The notes under the pieces were generated by a model. It worked only from the letters and a program-made list of their open reading frames with translations, was not told the origin of the DNA and made no database searches. A DNA stretch of 64,000 bases from UBA7803 sp034522075 (GTDB lineage Bacteria; Pseudomonadota; Gammaproteobacteria; Pseudomonadales; Azotimanducaceae): NCBI GenBank assembly GCA_034522075.1, contig JAXHLO010000022.1, positions 62,001 to 126,000 of the forward strand, in the 5' to 3' direction. Below are positions 27,844-36,135 of the stretch, piece after piece. A program made the position numbers and the translations under genes. The first letter of the stretch is position 1. Each line of letters starts with the position of its first letter.

Positions 27844-30800
27844 CTACCGCACGATCACGAGACGAGCATCGAACTCACCGCCCGGTGCCAGCTCCATGGT
27901 CAATCTCAGGCCGCTCATGGACTGTCCACCGGGCCCGTCGCGCAACAAACCGTCCGGCCGCCACTCGCCAAGAAAGATGCCCTCGAACGCGTGGGACGGA
28001 TCGCCGTCGTCGACTACTATTCGGCCGAGCTCGCCGCCGTCGTGCAGACCGGTGACAACGATGTGCATCCGCTGATCGCCTTCGCGCTGTCCGCGCGTGC
28101 CGCGAATCACAAAGGGCGGCAGCACGCCTGACGGCCAGTGCAACTCTGCGGTGTAGCGCACGGGTTGAAGCAACTGCCGTATCGCGGGGCTGTCCGCCTG
28201 CCGATAGCGTTCGGCCTCGCCGGCCGACAACGGATGCCGGACGGCAACACTGAACGCGAACAGCGAATCCGCCTCACCTTGCGGGTAGGGGACAACGCGT
28301 GCGGTACCGGCAGCATCGAATGGCGGCGTTTGATCGGCCGCCGGCTCCAGAGGGTCTTCGGCCGTCGATCCGGCTAGTGCGTGCAACCCCAGCGCGGACG
28401 GCGACTGTCCTGACGCGAATGCGTAGGTATTCTGAGGTGCTGCCTGAATCGACGTGGCCAGCCAGTTCAGCCCGACAGCCCGTTGATCGGTGCGGGTCTC
28501 GGCACGCGCGGACAGCGAGCCTTCGGCAGCCGCGCCCTGTGCCTGTGCATCCGCCAAGGCGAACACCGGACCGGCGCCGGACAGCGCTTTGGCGTGCACC
28601 TGCAAGACGTTCCTCGTGAATCCCGCCGCACGCGATTCCGCGGCACCTGCTTCTGCATCGAGCCGAGCATCGCCCCCGCGCGCGTTGCTGTCGATCTGCA
28701 GACGTGGGGCCTGCTCGGCCCGCACTGTCACCTCGCTGCTCGCAAAGCCACCGTTGGCGGGCAGAACGCCCTCCGGCCGTGCGCTGCCCGCTGCCGCATC
28801 ACTCTGCACGGCGACATCTTCACTGGCCGCTGATTCGACGGTAACCCGGGACAGCGCATCGCCGCCGATACCGAACTGTTCCGCCCAGTCGATGCCCTCA
28901 CTTCGCGCCGCGCCGTATTTTGCCGCATCTTCGCGGCTGAGCTCCACGCTGCCTTTCGCGCCGGGACCACCGGTCGATTCGACGCGGATATCGACTTTGC
29001 CTGCGCCGGCCGGTGCGGTTGCGGCCGCTTCGAGCAAGGCCGTGCCGCCGGCGCCACTGGCGTCGCCGGTGCCCGCCGCACCGCCCAGCGCCTCACCGCG
29101 CAGGATCAGCTCACCACCTGAATTGCTGCCCCCGAGGGTCACCCGCGCATCACCGCCGCCGCCTCCCTCGTGACCATCGCCACCTTTGCTTTCGGCCATC
29201 AGGTACAAGCGCTCACCGTCGTGCGAACGCTGCAGCCGGTTGCTCGCGTCGGCACCCTGGCCCGCGCGGGTATCGTTGTTGCCACCGGTTGCACGCTGCT
29301 CCAGTCGCAGCCTGCCACGCGTCTTGCCACCGACGACGTTGTCGATGTGGGCTTCAGATGGACGGCTGCCGGAACCAGCGCTGGACCGCACCCGGATCGT
29401 CACATCATCGTTATGCTTCGATTCGGCGAAGAAATCACCGAGTTCCGCGAGACCACCCGCGCCGCCCGCGCCGCCCCGACTGGTACCGCTGATGACGATC
29501 GGTCCAAGGCTGATCACCTTCGCCGCGGTTTTCGCTCTGCCGCCGGACGCTCCCCCGCTGCCGCCGTTCGCCGCCACATCGACGTTGATGCGCTCGAGGC
29601 CCTGGTGTGTGAAGTCCACGGTGGACTCGGCGCTTCCACCGCTGCTGCCCCGTCGACCGCTGCCCCCGCGCGCCACCTGCTGCAGGCTGGCCCGACCGGT
29701 CGTCCTGACAACGGCCGCGTTATTCAGCGTGATGGCGCCACCGCCACCGGCACCGCTGCCACCACCCGCATTGACGCGCACTTTAGCGTCACCGCCACCG
29801 GATGAGATAGCCTGTGCCGATGCACTCGCACCGGCCCCGGCGCTGCCAGTCGCCTTGCCCCTGCCGCCGCCACCGCCGGACGCGCGCGCGCTCGCCTCGA
29901 CGGAACCAGGACCCGAATTTCTGGCAATCGCGGTCGCAGATCCGGACCCGGCAGCGCCGCCCGAACCGCCGCTGCCACCGGTGCCGCCATCACCCCGCGC
30001 TGTGGCCTTGGCATCGCCGCGCACGGCCGTCGCAAAAGCATTGGCGCTACCCGAACCGCCGGCGCCGCCAATTCCGGCGTTCGAAGAACTGCCAACCCCA
30101 CGCACGGTACCGCCGCCACCACCTCGGGCAACCGCGTCAACACTGACGTCTCCATCGCCGGTCGTGCTCGCACGTGCCAGCGCAGTGGTAGGGCCACCGC
30201 GTCCGCCGTTGCCGTCCCTGACGGCACCGCCCCCGGCACCACCGCCGGCGCGGGCCGTGGCTTCGCTGTTGAAATTCAGGTTGGCGGATTCTGCGGTCGC
30301 CGATGCGCTGGCCCCCGCGGCACCATTACCTGCCTTGCCATCGGCTCCGTCGCCAGCGCCGGTGCCTCCTGCCCCGCCGGCGCCACCGCCAGCACCCGCG
30401 GCAGTGGCGTGTGCCTCCGTTTTGACGGGATCACCGCTCGCAATACCTTGAGTCCAGTCGGTGATCGCAGTGGCCACGGCACTTTCGGCCGACCCGCCGT
30501 CCGCACCCTCGCCGCCTGCCGCGTCCTCGTCGTCTTCGCCCTCCGGGCTTCCCGGCCCACCGGAGCCGCCTTGTCCGCCAGAGGTACCACGGCCATCGGC
30601 AACGGCACGGTTAACGGGATCGGCCGAGCGAGCGACTGCAGAGCCGATCTTGGCCGCAAAACCGGGCGAACCGCGCTCGCCTGGATCGCCCGCCTCACCG
30701 TCGGCACCATCCAGGCCGGGGACGCCTTCGCGGACGACCTCGCGCGCGTCGGCAGTCAACGCGACGGCCAGCGCTAACGCTGCAAGCCCGATCCAGGCAA

Positions 30801-30849
30801 GCCTTGGCAAACGGATGCGCCGCGGCGCGGGAATCTCTATTGCAGCCAT
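27844..30849 (-). CDS. Exported Gly/Ala/Ser-rich repetitive protein with collagen-like N-terminus
   Basis: A 1001-residue protein. A basic N-terminus and hydrophobic segment form a signal peptide or anchor. Residues 45-66 read as Gly-X-Y triplets (GLDGADGEAGDPGERGSPG), collagen-like. Then come about 500 residues of low-complexity repeats alternating Ala/Thr/Ser strands (ATARA, SATAIA, VEASARA) with GGxGG turns, the look of a beta-helix or PGRS-like fibre; after residue 530 the repeats become looser. The final 150 residues are a non-repetitive globular domain. Start at ATG 30849 with only a weak ribosome site. Probably a cell-surface or secreted structural protein. Strong codon-level repeat leaves long antisense frames that are not genes. 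Confidence 0.75.
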   Translation of the reverse strand: MAAIEIPAPRRIRLPRLAWIGLAALALAVALTADAREVVREGVPGLDGADGEAGDPGERGSPGFAAKIGSAVARSADPVNRAVADGRGTSGGQGGSGGPGSPEGEDDEDAAGGEGADGGSAESAVATAITDWTQGIASGDPVKTEAHATAAGAGGGAGGAGGTGAGDGADGKAGNGAAGASASATAESANLNFNSEATARAGGGAGGGAVRDGNGGRGGPTTALARASTTGDGDVSVDAVARGGGGGTVRGVGSSSNAGIGGAGGSGSANAFATAVRGDAKATARGDGGTGGSGGSGGAAGSGSATAIARNSGPGSVEASARASGGGGGRGKATGSAGAGASASAQAISSGGGDAKVRVNAGGGSGAGGGGAITLNNAAVVRTTGRASLQQVARGGSGRRGSSGGSAESTVDFTHQGLERINVDVAANGGSGGASGGRAKTAAKVISLGPIVISGTSRGGAGGAGGLAELGDFFAESKHNDDVTIRVRSSAGSGSRPSEAHIDNVVGGKTRGRLRLEQRATGGNNDTRAGQGADASNRLQRSHDGERLYLMAESKGGDGHEGGGGGDARVTLGGSNSGGELILRGEALGGAAGTGDASGAGGTALLEAAATAPAGAGKVDIRVESTGGPGAKGSVELSREDAAKYGAARSEGIDWAEQFGIGGDALSRVTVESAASEDVAVQSDAAAGSARPEGVLPANGGFASSEVTVRAEQAPRLQIDSNARGGDARLDAEAGAAESRAAGFTRNVLQVHAKALSGAGPVFALADAQAQGAAAEGSLSARAETRTDQRAVGLNWLATSIQAAPQNTYAFASGQSPSALGLHALAGSTAEDPLEPAADQTPPFDAAGTARVVPYPQGEADSLFAFSVAVRHPLSAGEAERYRQADSPAIRQLLQPVRYTAELHWPSGVLPPFVIRGTRGQREGDQRMHIVVTGLHDGGELGRIVVDDGDPSHAFEGIFLGEWRPDGLLRDGPGGQSMSGLRLTMELAPGGEFDARLVIVR

Positions 30850-30875
30850 AACGAACGTCCGAATTGATAGGAACA

Positions 30876-31067
30876 GTGAGCCTGACTCAACTTACAGATA
30901 CTGACTGCAAGCTCGGATACTGGATAGGCGTTCCCTACTGGGGCAACGGATATTGTACGGAGGCGGTGGACGCTGTTGTTGATTTTTGACTCAAAGAATA
31001 CGGGCTCCCGCTGGTTTACGCGAGGCACCTGAGAGAAAATCACCCTTCAGAAAGCGGGGATGCAATG
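30876..31067 (+). pseudogene. GNAT acetyltransferase remnant with in-frame stop
   Basis: From a GTG at 30876 the frame reads LGYWIGVPYWGNGYCTEAV, the acetyl-CoA-binding region of RimJ/RimL-type N-acetyltransferases, reaches a TGA after VVDF, and continues in the same frame as LKEYGLPLVYARHLRENHPS, the next conserved strand and helix. The first 90 residues and the end of the family are absent. Confidence 0.5.
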
Positions 31068-31108
31068 ACATTTCATTCGGGTACCGATCCAGAACTCAGG
31101 GAGACACC

Positions 31109-31792
31109 ATGCTCGAAAAGATCGCAGGAAAACTCAAAGCTGCCGAGGATCAGGCCCGTCAGACAGAAGCCGGGATGGCCGAGCAATTCGACGACCCGAT
31201 CGCCCGGAAAACCGGCTGGACGCGTCTTCATGGAGGCGGCTCCTCCGGCCGAACTCGCAAGCTATCCGAGAACTCGACCGGCCAAATCCGGGTAGTCAAC
31301 ACGCTGCGTGGCCTGATTCTTCCCATCGTTTTCGGACTTGCCGCGATCGCCCTGGTCACATTCGGGACCATCGATCTCTTCCGTTCGATGACCAGTGATG
31401 CTGTAGACATGTCGATCACGGGTTTCCTGGTCCTGCTGTTTGCCGCGGCATTCGTGTCATTGCCTGCGTATCTAACCCTCCGGCCCAAAGAGCGGCTGAC
31501 CTTCGACAAGGCGTCAGGATATTTCTGGCGCGGCCGCAAACCGGCTTCACTCGGGGACAGCGATGAGGCACACCGTCTGGAGCGGATCAAGGGCTTGCAA
31601 ATTCTTCCCAAGTACATTCAAAAAGTCAGTCAGGGCCGCAATGATAGCTACTGGAGCTACGAGTTCAATCTCATCCTCGACGACCATGAACGGATGCTGG
31701 TGACCGACCACGGCGACCGCAGAGCCACTCGGGCCGATGCCGAAAAACTGGCCCGCATCCTGGACGTTCCGGTGTTCGAGGCCTCGCAATAG
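31109..31792 (+). CDS. Membrane protein of unknown function
   Basis: A 227-residue protein starting at ATG 31109 with GGGAGA upstream. The first 70 residues are soluble and charged, two membrane helices follow around residues 75-130, and the remainder is a cytosolic domain with FDKASGYFWRGR and a regular beta pattern (YEFNLILDDHERMLVTDHG), as in bacterial proteins with a PH-like cytosolic domain. Not recognised by name. Downstream of the GNAT remnant on the same strand. Confidence 0.65.
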   Translation: MLEKIAGKLKAAEDQARQTEAGMAEQFDDPIARKTGWTRLHGGGSSGRTRKLSENSTGQIRVVNTLRGLILPIVFGLAAIALVTFGTIDLFRSMTSDAVDMSITGFLVLLFAAAFVSLPAYLTLRPKERLTFDKASGYFWRGRKPASLGDSDEAHRLERIKGLQILPKYIQKVSQGRNDSYWSYEFNLILDDHERMLVTDHGDRRATRADAEKLARILDVPVFEASQ

Positions 31793-31823
31793 TCAGGCTC
31801 TCGGCTGCTACCAAGTACAGGTT

Positions 31824-31980
31824 TGCAGGTAAGTGGGTATTCCTCGCTGCTCTCGTGCCACGCCCTCGGGTCAATCTCACCCGTTATCACGGCGTCTTCG
31901 CCCCGAACTCGCCCATGCGCCGCGCGATCGTGCCAGCACCGGCACGCGTTCGGCGGCAAAAGCCCAAAGACTCAGCCACT
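31824..31980 (+). mobile_element. IS91-family transposase C-terminal remnant
   Basis: The frame LAALVPRPRVNLTRYHGV followed by FAPNSPMRRAIVP is the conserved end of Y2 (rolling-circle) IS91/ISCR transposases. Nothing of the catalytic domain is present. It is the first of several IS remnants and marks the left side of the accessory region. Confidence 0.6.
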
Positions 31981-32236
31981 GCGCAGGCAACCCGGCAACA
32001 CCCCGCAGATTCTTCCACCGACCGAGCCGAGCACCACCACACCCCCTCCCGATCTGTTCGCCAAACGCCGATAAGTCTCAGGCAAAGGCACCTCCGGCGC
32101 TAACCCGGAAAACGACCCGTTGTTCTTCCTATTCGCCCCCGACTTCGCAATTCCCCCCACCACGTGTCCGCCAAAATCCCGCATCCGAATGAGCAGTCCG
32201 CTCGATCCGTCCGTTCACGTCCAGAACCAATCCAGT
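31981..32236. other. Non-coding stretch after IS91 remnant
   Basis: Pro/Ser/Arg-rich frames here do not resemble any protein family; I see no RNA gene. Probably IS91 terminal or degraded DNA. Confidence 0.35.
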
Positions 32237-32770
32237 TCAGATCGGATACCCTCGACGGCAATACAAACTAACTCCGGAGCAAAGCCCCGCTGAAACTCCT
32301 CGTATAAACGCCACCAATTGCCAACCTGAATGCATCGCCTGTTCCGGAGGGGTTGGTGACGGGCGTGACCACGTAGACAGCGACGACACACAGTTGGCGG
32401 AGAGGGAGGGATTACCGCCGCCGCTACGCGGCGACGTTCTCTTCAGCTCACGCTTCGCGTGAGCCTTACCGGAAATGGCGGTGGCCAGTATGGCGTTGTC
32501 GTCGGGGTCTGGCGATAACTCCACCGTCGGCAGTTCTTGCAGCACGGTTGCCTGGCGCCGCAATCCGTTCACCAGCGTGCCCGCTTCGGCGGGTCTGAGG
32601 TACTTGGTCAGTTTCTGATAGCGGGAAACACGGCGGAGCTCTTCGAGTTGGGACTCAGAGGTGATCAGTTCAAAGGCCTTCTTGCGCCAAGCCCGGTAGA
32701 TCAAATCGGGCGGCGTACCAGAAGTGATCAATGCGGCAAGCAGGATTCCAGTGTCAAGAACAACCCGCAA
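32237..32770 (-). pseudogene. PIN-domain toxin, 3' part replaced by a repeat
   Basis: From ATG 32770 the protein starts as a PIN-domain RNase toxin: MRVVLDTGILLAAL with the first acidic residue, LITSESQLEELRRVS with the second, then DPDDNAILATAISGKA with the following pair. After that the frame runs straight into the tRNA-Ser-derived hairpin repeat at 32394-32466 (read as RELKRTSPRSGGGNPSLSAN), so the last strand and final acidic residue of the PIN fold are lost. Paired with a ribbon-helix-helix antitoxin gene ending six bases upstream. Confidence 0.7.
32394..32466. repeat. tRNA-Ser 3'-end-linked double-hairpin repeat, copy A
   Basis: Begins with TTGGCGGAGAGGGAGGGATT (complement of the tRNA-Ser 3' end), then ACCG, stem 1 CGCCGC-TAC-GCGGCG, spacer with CGTTCT, and stem 2 GCTCACGC-TTC-GCGTGAGC. 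A longer relative is at 59950-60074. It interrupts the PIN toxin gene. Confidence 0.75.
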
Positions 32771-32775
32771 AACTG

Positions 32776-33003
32776 TTAGCCGTTGGCCAAAGCTTCGTTG
32801 ATCGCCTCTAAGATGTCATCCTGCCGATAATCCCGGTTGCGCTGCTTCACGTCCTGAACCGTTAGTTCGAACAGGCGCGCCTGGACCGCCTCTTCCACGA
32901 ACTGGGAGAGATCACCCTTTTTCGTACCACGCCGGCCCAAGTAAGCCCGCAGGCTCTTGTCCACGTCGCCCCGCACGACGATCGACCATCGAACCGTGCT
33001 CAT
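32776..33003 (-). CDS. Ribbon-helix-helix antitoxin
   Basis: A 75-residue DNA-binding antitoxin candidate: the strand VRWSIVVRGDVDKSLRAYL and GDLSQFVEEAVQARLF fit a ribbon-helix-helix dimer, and the charged tail (RNRDYRQDDILEAINEALA) would cover the toxin. ATG at 33003 with GGAG. Its stop lies five bases before the PIN toxin start, the usual order antitoxin then toxin. Likely autoregulatory. The partner toxin is truncated, so the module may be orphaned. Confidence 0.75.
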   Translation of the reverse strand: MSTVRWSIVVRGDVDKSLRAYLGRRGTKKGDLSQFVEEAVQARLFELTVQDVKQRNRDYRQDDILEAINEALANG

Positions 33004-33193
33004 TTGTGTTCTCCGAGGGAATTTCCCGATCACAATCTACGCTTATCCGCATAAACGTACAAGCGTATAGGCATTTAACCGACGTTTTCGGCGGCTTTTA
33101 GCAGATAGTCTCGCCCGATCAGCGGCGGCACCCAACATCAGGTGGTTGATGAATGTCTTCATGGATGTCATCCCACTCCAGGGACCTAATCGT

Positions 33194-33207
33194 ACTGAAC
33201 GGTCAGT
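33194..33207. promoter_or_regulatory. Palindromic operator in dioxygenase promoter
   Basis: ACTGA-ACGG-TCAGT is a perfect palindrome just upstream of a TATAGT -10-like box at 33214. It resembles TetR-family sites. No TetR gene is in the window. Confidence 0.4.
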
Positions 33208-33227
33208 TTTCGCTATAGTTCCACAGC

Positions 33228-34043
33228 ATGTTGATCAGCAACACAGGTTCAGACGGAGTGAGAGTGCAACAGATCGGCGCCCCGCTCGGCGCCGTCGCCG
33301 ACGGCGTCGATGTGCGCGGGTTGAGCGAGGCGCAATTCGCGGAGGTGCAGGCGCTGTTTCAACGCCATCACGTGCTCGTCTTCCGCGGCCAGACCCTCAC
33401 TCCAGAGGAGCAGCTCATCTTCGGGCGGCGCTGGGGCAAGCTGGTGCGACACCCCTACGCGGGCATGAAGGCTTACCCCGACATCATCGAGCTGAAGAAT
33501 CCCGGTAAGGCCAGGGATATCAATCAGCACTGGCATTCGGATATGACCTACAACCCGGCCCCGCCGAAGCTGACCATGCTCTACGCCCTGGAGGCGCCCG
33601 ACATCGGCGGCGATACAGCCTTCGCCAATCAGGCGCTGGCCTATGCGGAACTCTCTGAAGGCTTGCGCCGGGTGGTGGATTCCCTGCGGGCGGTGCACTC
33701 TGCCGAAGGCCTGGCTGGCCGGTACGGGGCAGACCCGGCCGAGGCACCGCGCGCCGAGCATCCGGTGGTGCGCACCCACGACGAAACCGGCCAGCGTGCG
33801 CTTTACGTCTGCCGTGCCTTCACCCGCCGCTTCGTGGGCTGGACGCGGGAGGAAAGCGCCGGGCTGCTGGAGTACCTGTTCAACCACAGCGTGCGCCCCG
33901 AGTTCCAGGCCCGGCACGCGTGGCGCCCGGGCGACCTGGTGCTGTGGGACAACCGCTGCCTGCTGCACTTCGCCGTGCACGATCACGGCGATGCAGCGCG
34001 GCGGATTCATCGCCTGCAGGTGTCGGGCCCGGTGCCCGCCTGA
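33228..34043 (+). CDS. TauD/TfdA-family Fe(II)/2-oxoglutarate dioxygenase
   Basis: A 271-residue alpha-ketoglutarate-dependent dioxygenase, a family that releases sulfite from taurine or cleaves phenoxy ethers and related compounds. The iron triad is HWHSD (His and Asp) near residue 103 and the distal His in LLHFAVHDHGDA near residue 250, with the 2-oxoglutarate Arg in AARRIHRLQ. Start at ATG 33228; GTGs at 33258 and 33264 with GGAG are alternatives. Substrate is unknown; a sulfonate would suit the sulfur genes further on. Confidence 0.88.
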   Translation: MLISNTGSDGVRVQQIGAPLGAVADGVDVRGLSEAQFAEVQALFQRHHVLVFRGQTLTPEEQLIFGRRWGKLVRHPYAGMKAYPDIIELKNPGKARDINQHWHSDMTYNPAPPKLTMLYALEAPDIGGDTAFANQALAYAELSEGLRRVVDSLRAVHSAEGLAGRYGADPAEAPRAEHPVVRTHDETGQRALYVCRAFTRRFVGWTREESAGLLEYLFNHSVRPEFQARHAWRPGDLVLWDNRCLLHFAVHDHGDAARRIHRLQVSGPVPA

Positions 34044-34179
34044 GCGGACTCGAGAGATCACACCGCCGGATGATCGAGTCCGCTGCCCACCTGGTGGATC
34101 ACATGCTGCCGCAACAGCCCATTCGGCAGTGGGTGCTTGAATGATCCATGCGCTGGAGCTCGGTCGTAACGCTGGGCGT

Positions 34180-34742
34180 CTACACCCCGTCAAACAGCAC
34201 GAACACCCCAATGGAGATGAAAACGGCGGCAGCAACGCCATCTGGATCAAGGCGCAGCGGCAGCCGCTCCGCGCTGAAGCGTCGCCGAGCGCCCACGGGG
34301 TACGTTGGCCAGCCATCATGCCTGCCGTTGTTCCCAGCACCACCATCCAGACCGGTTCGTACTTGGCGGCAAGCACGACGGTGGCGATCTGGGTCTTGTC
34401 GCCGATCTCGACCAGGAAGAACGCGATCAGCGTCGTTAGAAACGCGCCATATGGGTAGCTAGCCGCGGCATCATCCTCCTTGTCGGGAACAAGAATCCAC
34501 AGACCCATGGCGATGAAGGCGCCGGCGACCAGCCAGCGGAGAACTGCAGGGTCCAGGAGCCGACTTATCCAGCCGCCAATCTCGGCGGCGATGCCGTGAT
34601 TGGCCAGGGTTGCGAGCAGGATGCCAGCGATGATGGGCCAGGGCTTGCGGAAGCGGGCTGCGAGAACCAGCGCGAGGAGTTGGGTCTTGTCGCCGATTTC
34701 GGCAAGCGCCACCGAGACGGTGGAAATCAGAAAAGTATCCAA
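34180..34742 (-). pseudogene. GDT1/TMEM165-family Mn exporter, frameshifted C-terminus
   Basis: From a TTG at 34742 the two family repeats are clear: ALAEIGDKTQLLALVLAARF and, after a linker, LVEIGDKTQIATVVLAAKY, the metal-binding E-x-G-D-K-T pairs of UPF0016/GDT1 transporters. After GTTAGMM near 34310 the frame is lost; the last helices can be followed only by jumping frames to a stop near 34180. A Mn-type riboswitch lies immediately upstream, which supports a manganese export role. Confidence 0.75.
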
Positions 34743-34744
34743 GA

Positions 34745-34920
34745 TCAGTCCAGAGGGGCAGGAGACGCTACCTATGACACGCCGCCTCGCCCCACCCCGG
34801 TTCAAGGTCGCCGTGTCAAAGGTCTCGCCAGGCCCGCAGGCCGCGCACACCATGATCCATGCGGATCAAGTGTGTTGATGCACGCCCTTCGCCAGCCGGC
34901 GAAGGAGGCTACTCCCCTAA
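34745..34920 (-). promoter_or_regulatory. yybP-ykoY manganese riboswitch
   Basis: On the minus strand the leader begins GGGGAGTAGCC, has CATCAACACACTTG in the middle and GGCGAGACCTTTG at the end of the aptamer, the three conserved blocks of the yybP-ykoY element that senses Mn2+. An expression platform of about 70 bases separates it from the GDT1 start. The gene family behind it is a known target of this riboswitch. Confidence 0.8.
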
Positions 34921-35057
34921 GACGCGAAAAACTATACGCATGGGCTGGCGATGGCACAAGGCGGCTGGGCCCTGGGAAAGTACGTAGCTGCAGGCAACAT
35001 CAGAACCGATTCGATATGGTAGATTTCAGGTCCATGCCTTCTAGTCGGACCACAGAT

Positions 35058-35330
35058 ATGTATTCACGCTCTCTCATCTTTTCCCTCGGACTTTTCGCCC
35101 TCGCTGGTTGCGCCGGTGAAGAGATCACACAGTGCACGACGGAGCCTCAATCAGCCTGGCAAGACGCCGAAGCGTTTCAACAGAATCTTCAAGATCGTTA
35201 CCGGTTAACGAGTTGGCGGTCACTGAGGGCAACTGCTACGAGATCTATGGGGTTGGATTCCGAGCAGAATAAAGTGGAGATCTACTTCAACCCGGTCGAT
35301 GGCAGCGTCGTCAAACGCGAAGAAGGCTGA
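35058..35330 (+). CDS. PepSY-like lipoprotein, probably with two compensating frameshifts
   Basis: A 90-residue frame: signal peptide with lipobox LAGC, then EAFQQNLQDRYRLTSWR, and at the end EQNKVEIYFNPVDGSVVKREE, the last strand pair of a PepSY-type domain. The 20 residues between look foreign, while a neighbouring frame across the same bases reads VTEGNCYEIYG, which is the expected middle strand. Thus a +1 and a -1 shift cancel. It precedes the cytochrome b gene by three bases, a common PepSY-cytochrome pairing. Confidence 0.6.
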   Translation: MYSRSLIFSLGLFALAGCAGEEITQCTTEPQSAWQDAEAFQQNLQDRYRLTSWRSLRATATRSMGLDSEQNKVEIYFNPVDGSVVKREEG

Positions 35331-35333
35331 TTC

Positions 35334-35867
35334 GTGGGCGAGCCGGCGTCCATCCAGATCTGGGATCCGGTGGTTCGAGGGTTCCATTGGACGCTGGCGG
35401 CCGCGGTCATCACGGACTACTGGTTCACCGACCCGGGGAGCGACCTGCACGACTGGATTGGGTACCTTGCTGCGGCAGCGGTCGTGGTGCGGATCGTATG
35501 GGGATTCATCGGTAGCGGATACGCACGCTTCGATAGCTTCACCCCCAGCCGCGCACGCATTCGGGAACATCTCAGGGCTCTATCAGCTAGGCAGGTACCT
35601 CTGGAATCCGGCCACAATCCGCTCGGGGCGCTGATGATCTACGTAGTGTTCTTCCTGATCGCAATCTTGACCGTGACGGGGTGGATGCATGAGGAGATCG
35701 ACGCGCTATTTGGAAACGACTTGCTGCAGGAGATCCATGAACTCGCCGCACACCTGTTGTGGATCGCCGCGCTGGTTCACGTCGCGTCGGTTATTGTGGT
35801 CCAGTACGCCGGAAGAGTTGAACTCATACGGCCCATGATTACTGGGCGTAGGCGTCCCTGGCGTTGA
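35334..35867 (+). CDS. Cytochrome b561/Ni-Fe hydrogenase-type b subunit
   Basis: A 177-residue four-helix membrane cytochrome b. Conserved pieces are IWDPVVRGFHWTLA with the first haem His, DLHDWIGY, and EIHELAAHLLWIAALVHVASV with the later haem ligands. GTG at 35334, three bases after the PepSY gene. Acts in quinone or small-donor electron transfer across the inner membrane. Confidence 0.88.
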   Translation: MGEPASIQIWDPVVRGFHWTLAAAVITDYWFTDPGSDLHDWIGYLAAAAVVVRIVWGFIGSGYARFDSFTPSRARIREHLRALSARQVPLESGHNPLGALMIYVVFFLIAILTVTGWMHEEIDALFGNDLLQEIHELAAHLLWIAALVHVASVIVVQYAGRVELIRPMITGRRRPWR

Positions 35868-35913
35868 TTGAGCCGCGAAAGCCTGAAGCGCGCTGTGACG
35901 AACACAAAAGCAG

Positions 35914-36135
35914 GCCGAAAGCGGTAAAGCGGTCGAGCTGACACGGCGGGGCGAAGCGGTTGCCGTCCTGATCGGGCGCCGGCAGTACGAGCGACTTACC
36001 AGCCGGTACCGCAGCTTCTTCGATGCTTACGAAGATTTCACTCAAGACATTGATCTGGTCGAACTGGGTATCGACCCCGATGAGCTGTTCGCCGGAACCC
36101 GGGACCAAGCCCGCGGCCGCGACGTTAACCTGTGA
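35914..36135 (+). pseudogene. Phd/YefM-type antitoxin, N-terminus missing (copy 1)
   Basis: Frame reads AESGKAVELTRRGEAVAVLI, the end of the Phd/YefM DNA-binding domain, then DAYEDFTQDIDLVELGIDPD, the toxin-binding tail. No start codon precedes it: homology to copy 2 begins at the duplication edge, and the promoter and first 20 residues were left behind. Its stop overlaps the toxin GTG (GTGA). Confidence 0.65.

Noticed and set aside
29186..30451. 421-aa Pro/Ala-rich plus-strand frame
   Set aside because: It is the mirror of the GC-rich Gly repeats on the minus strand, with no ribosome site and no protein-like pattern.
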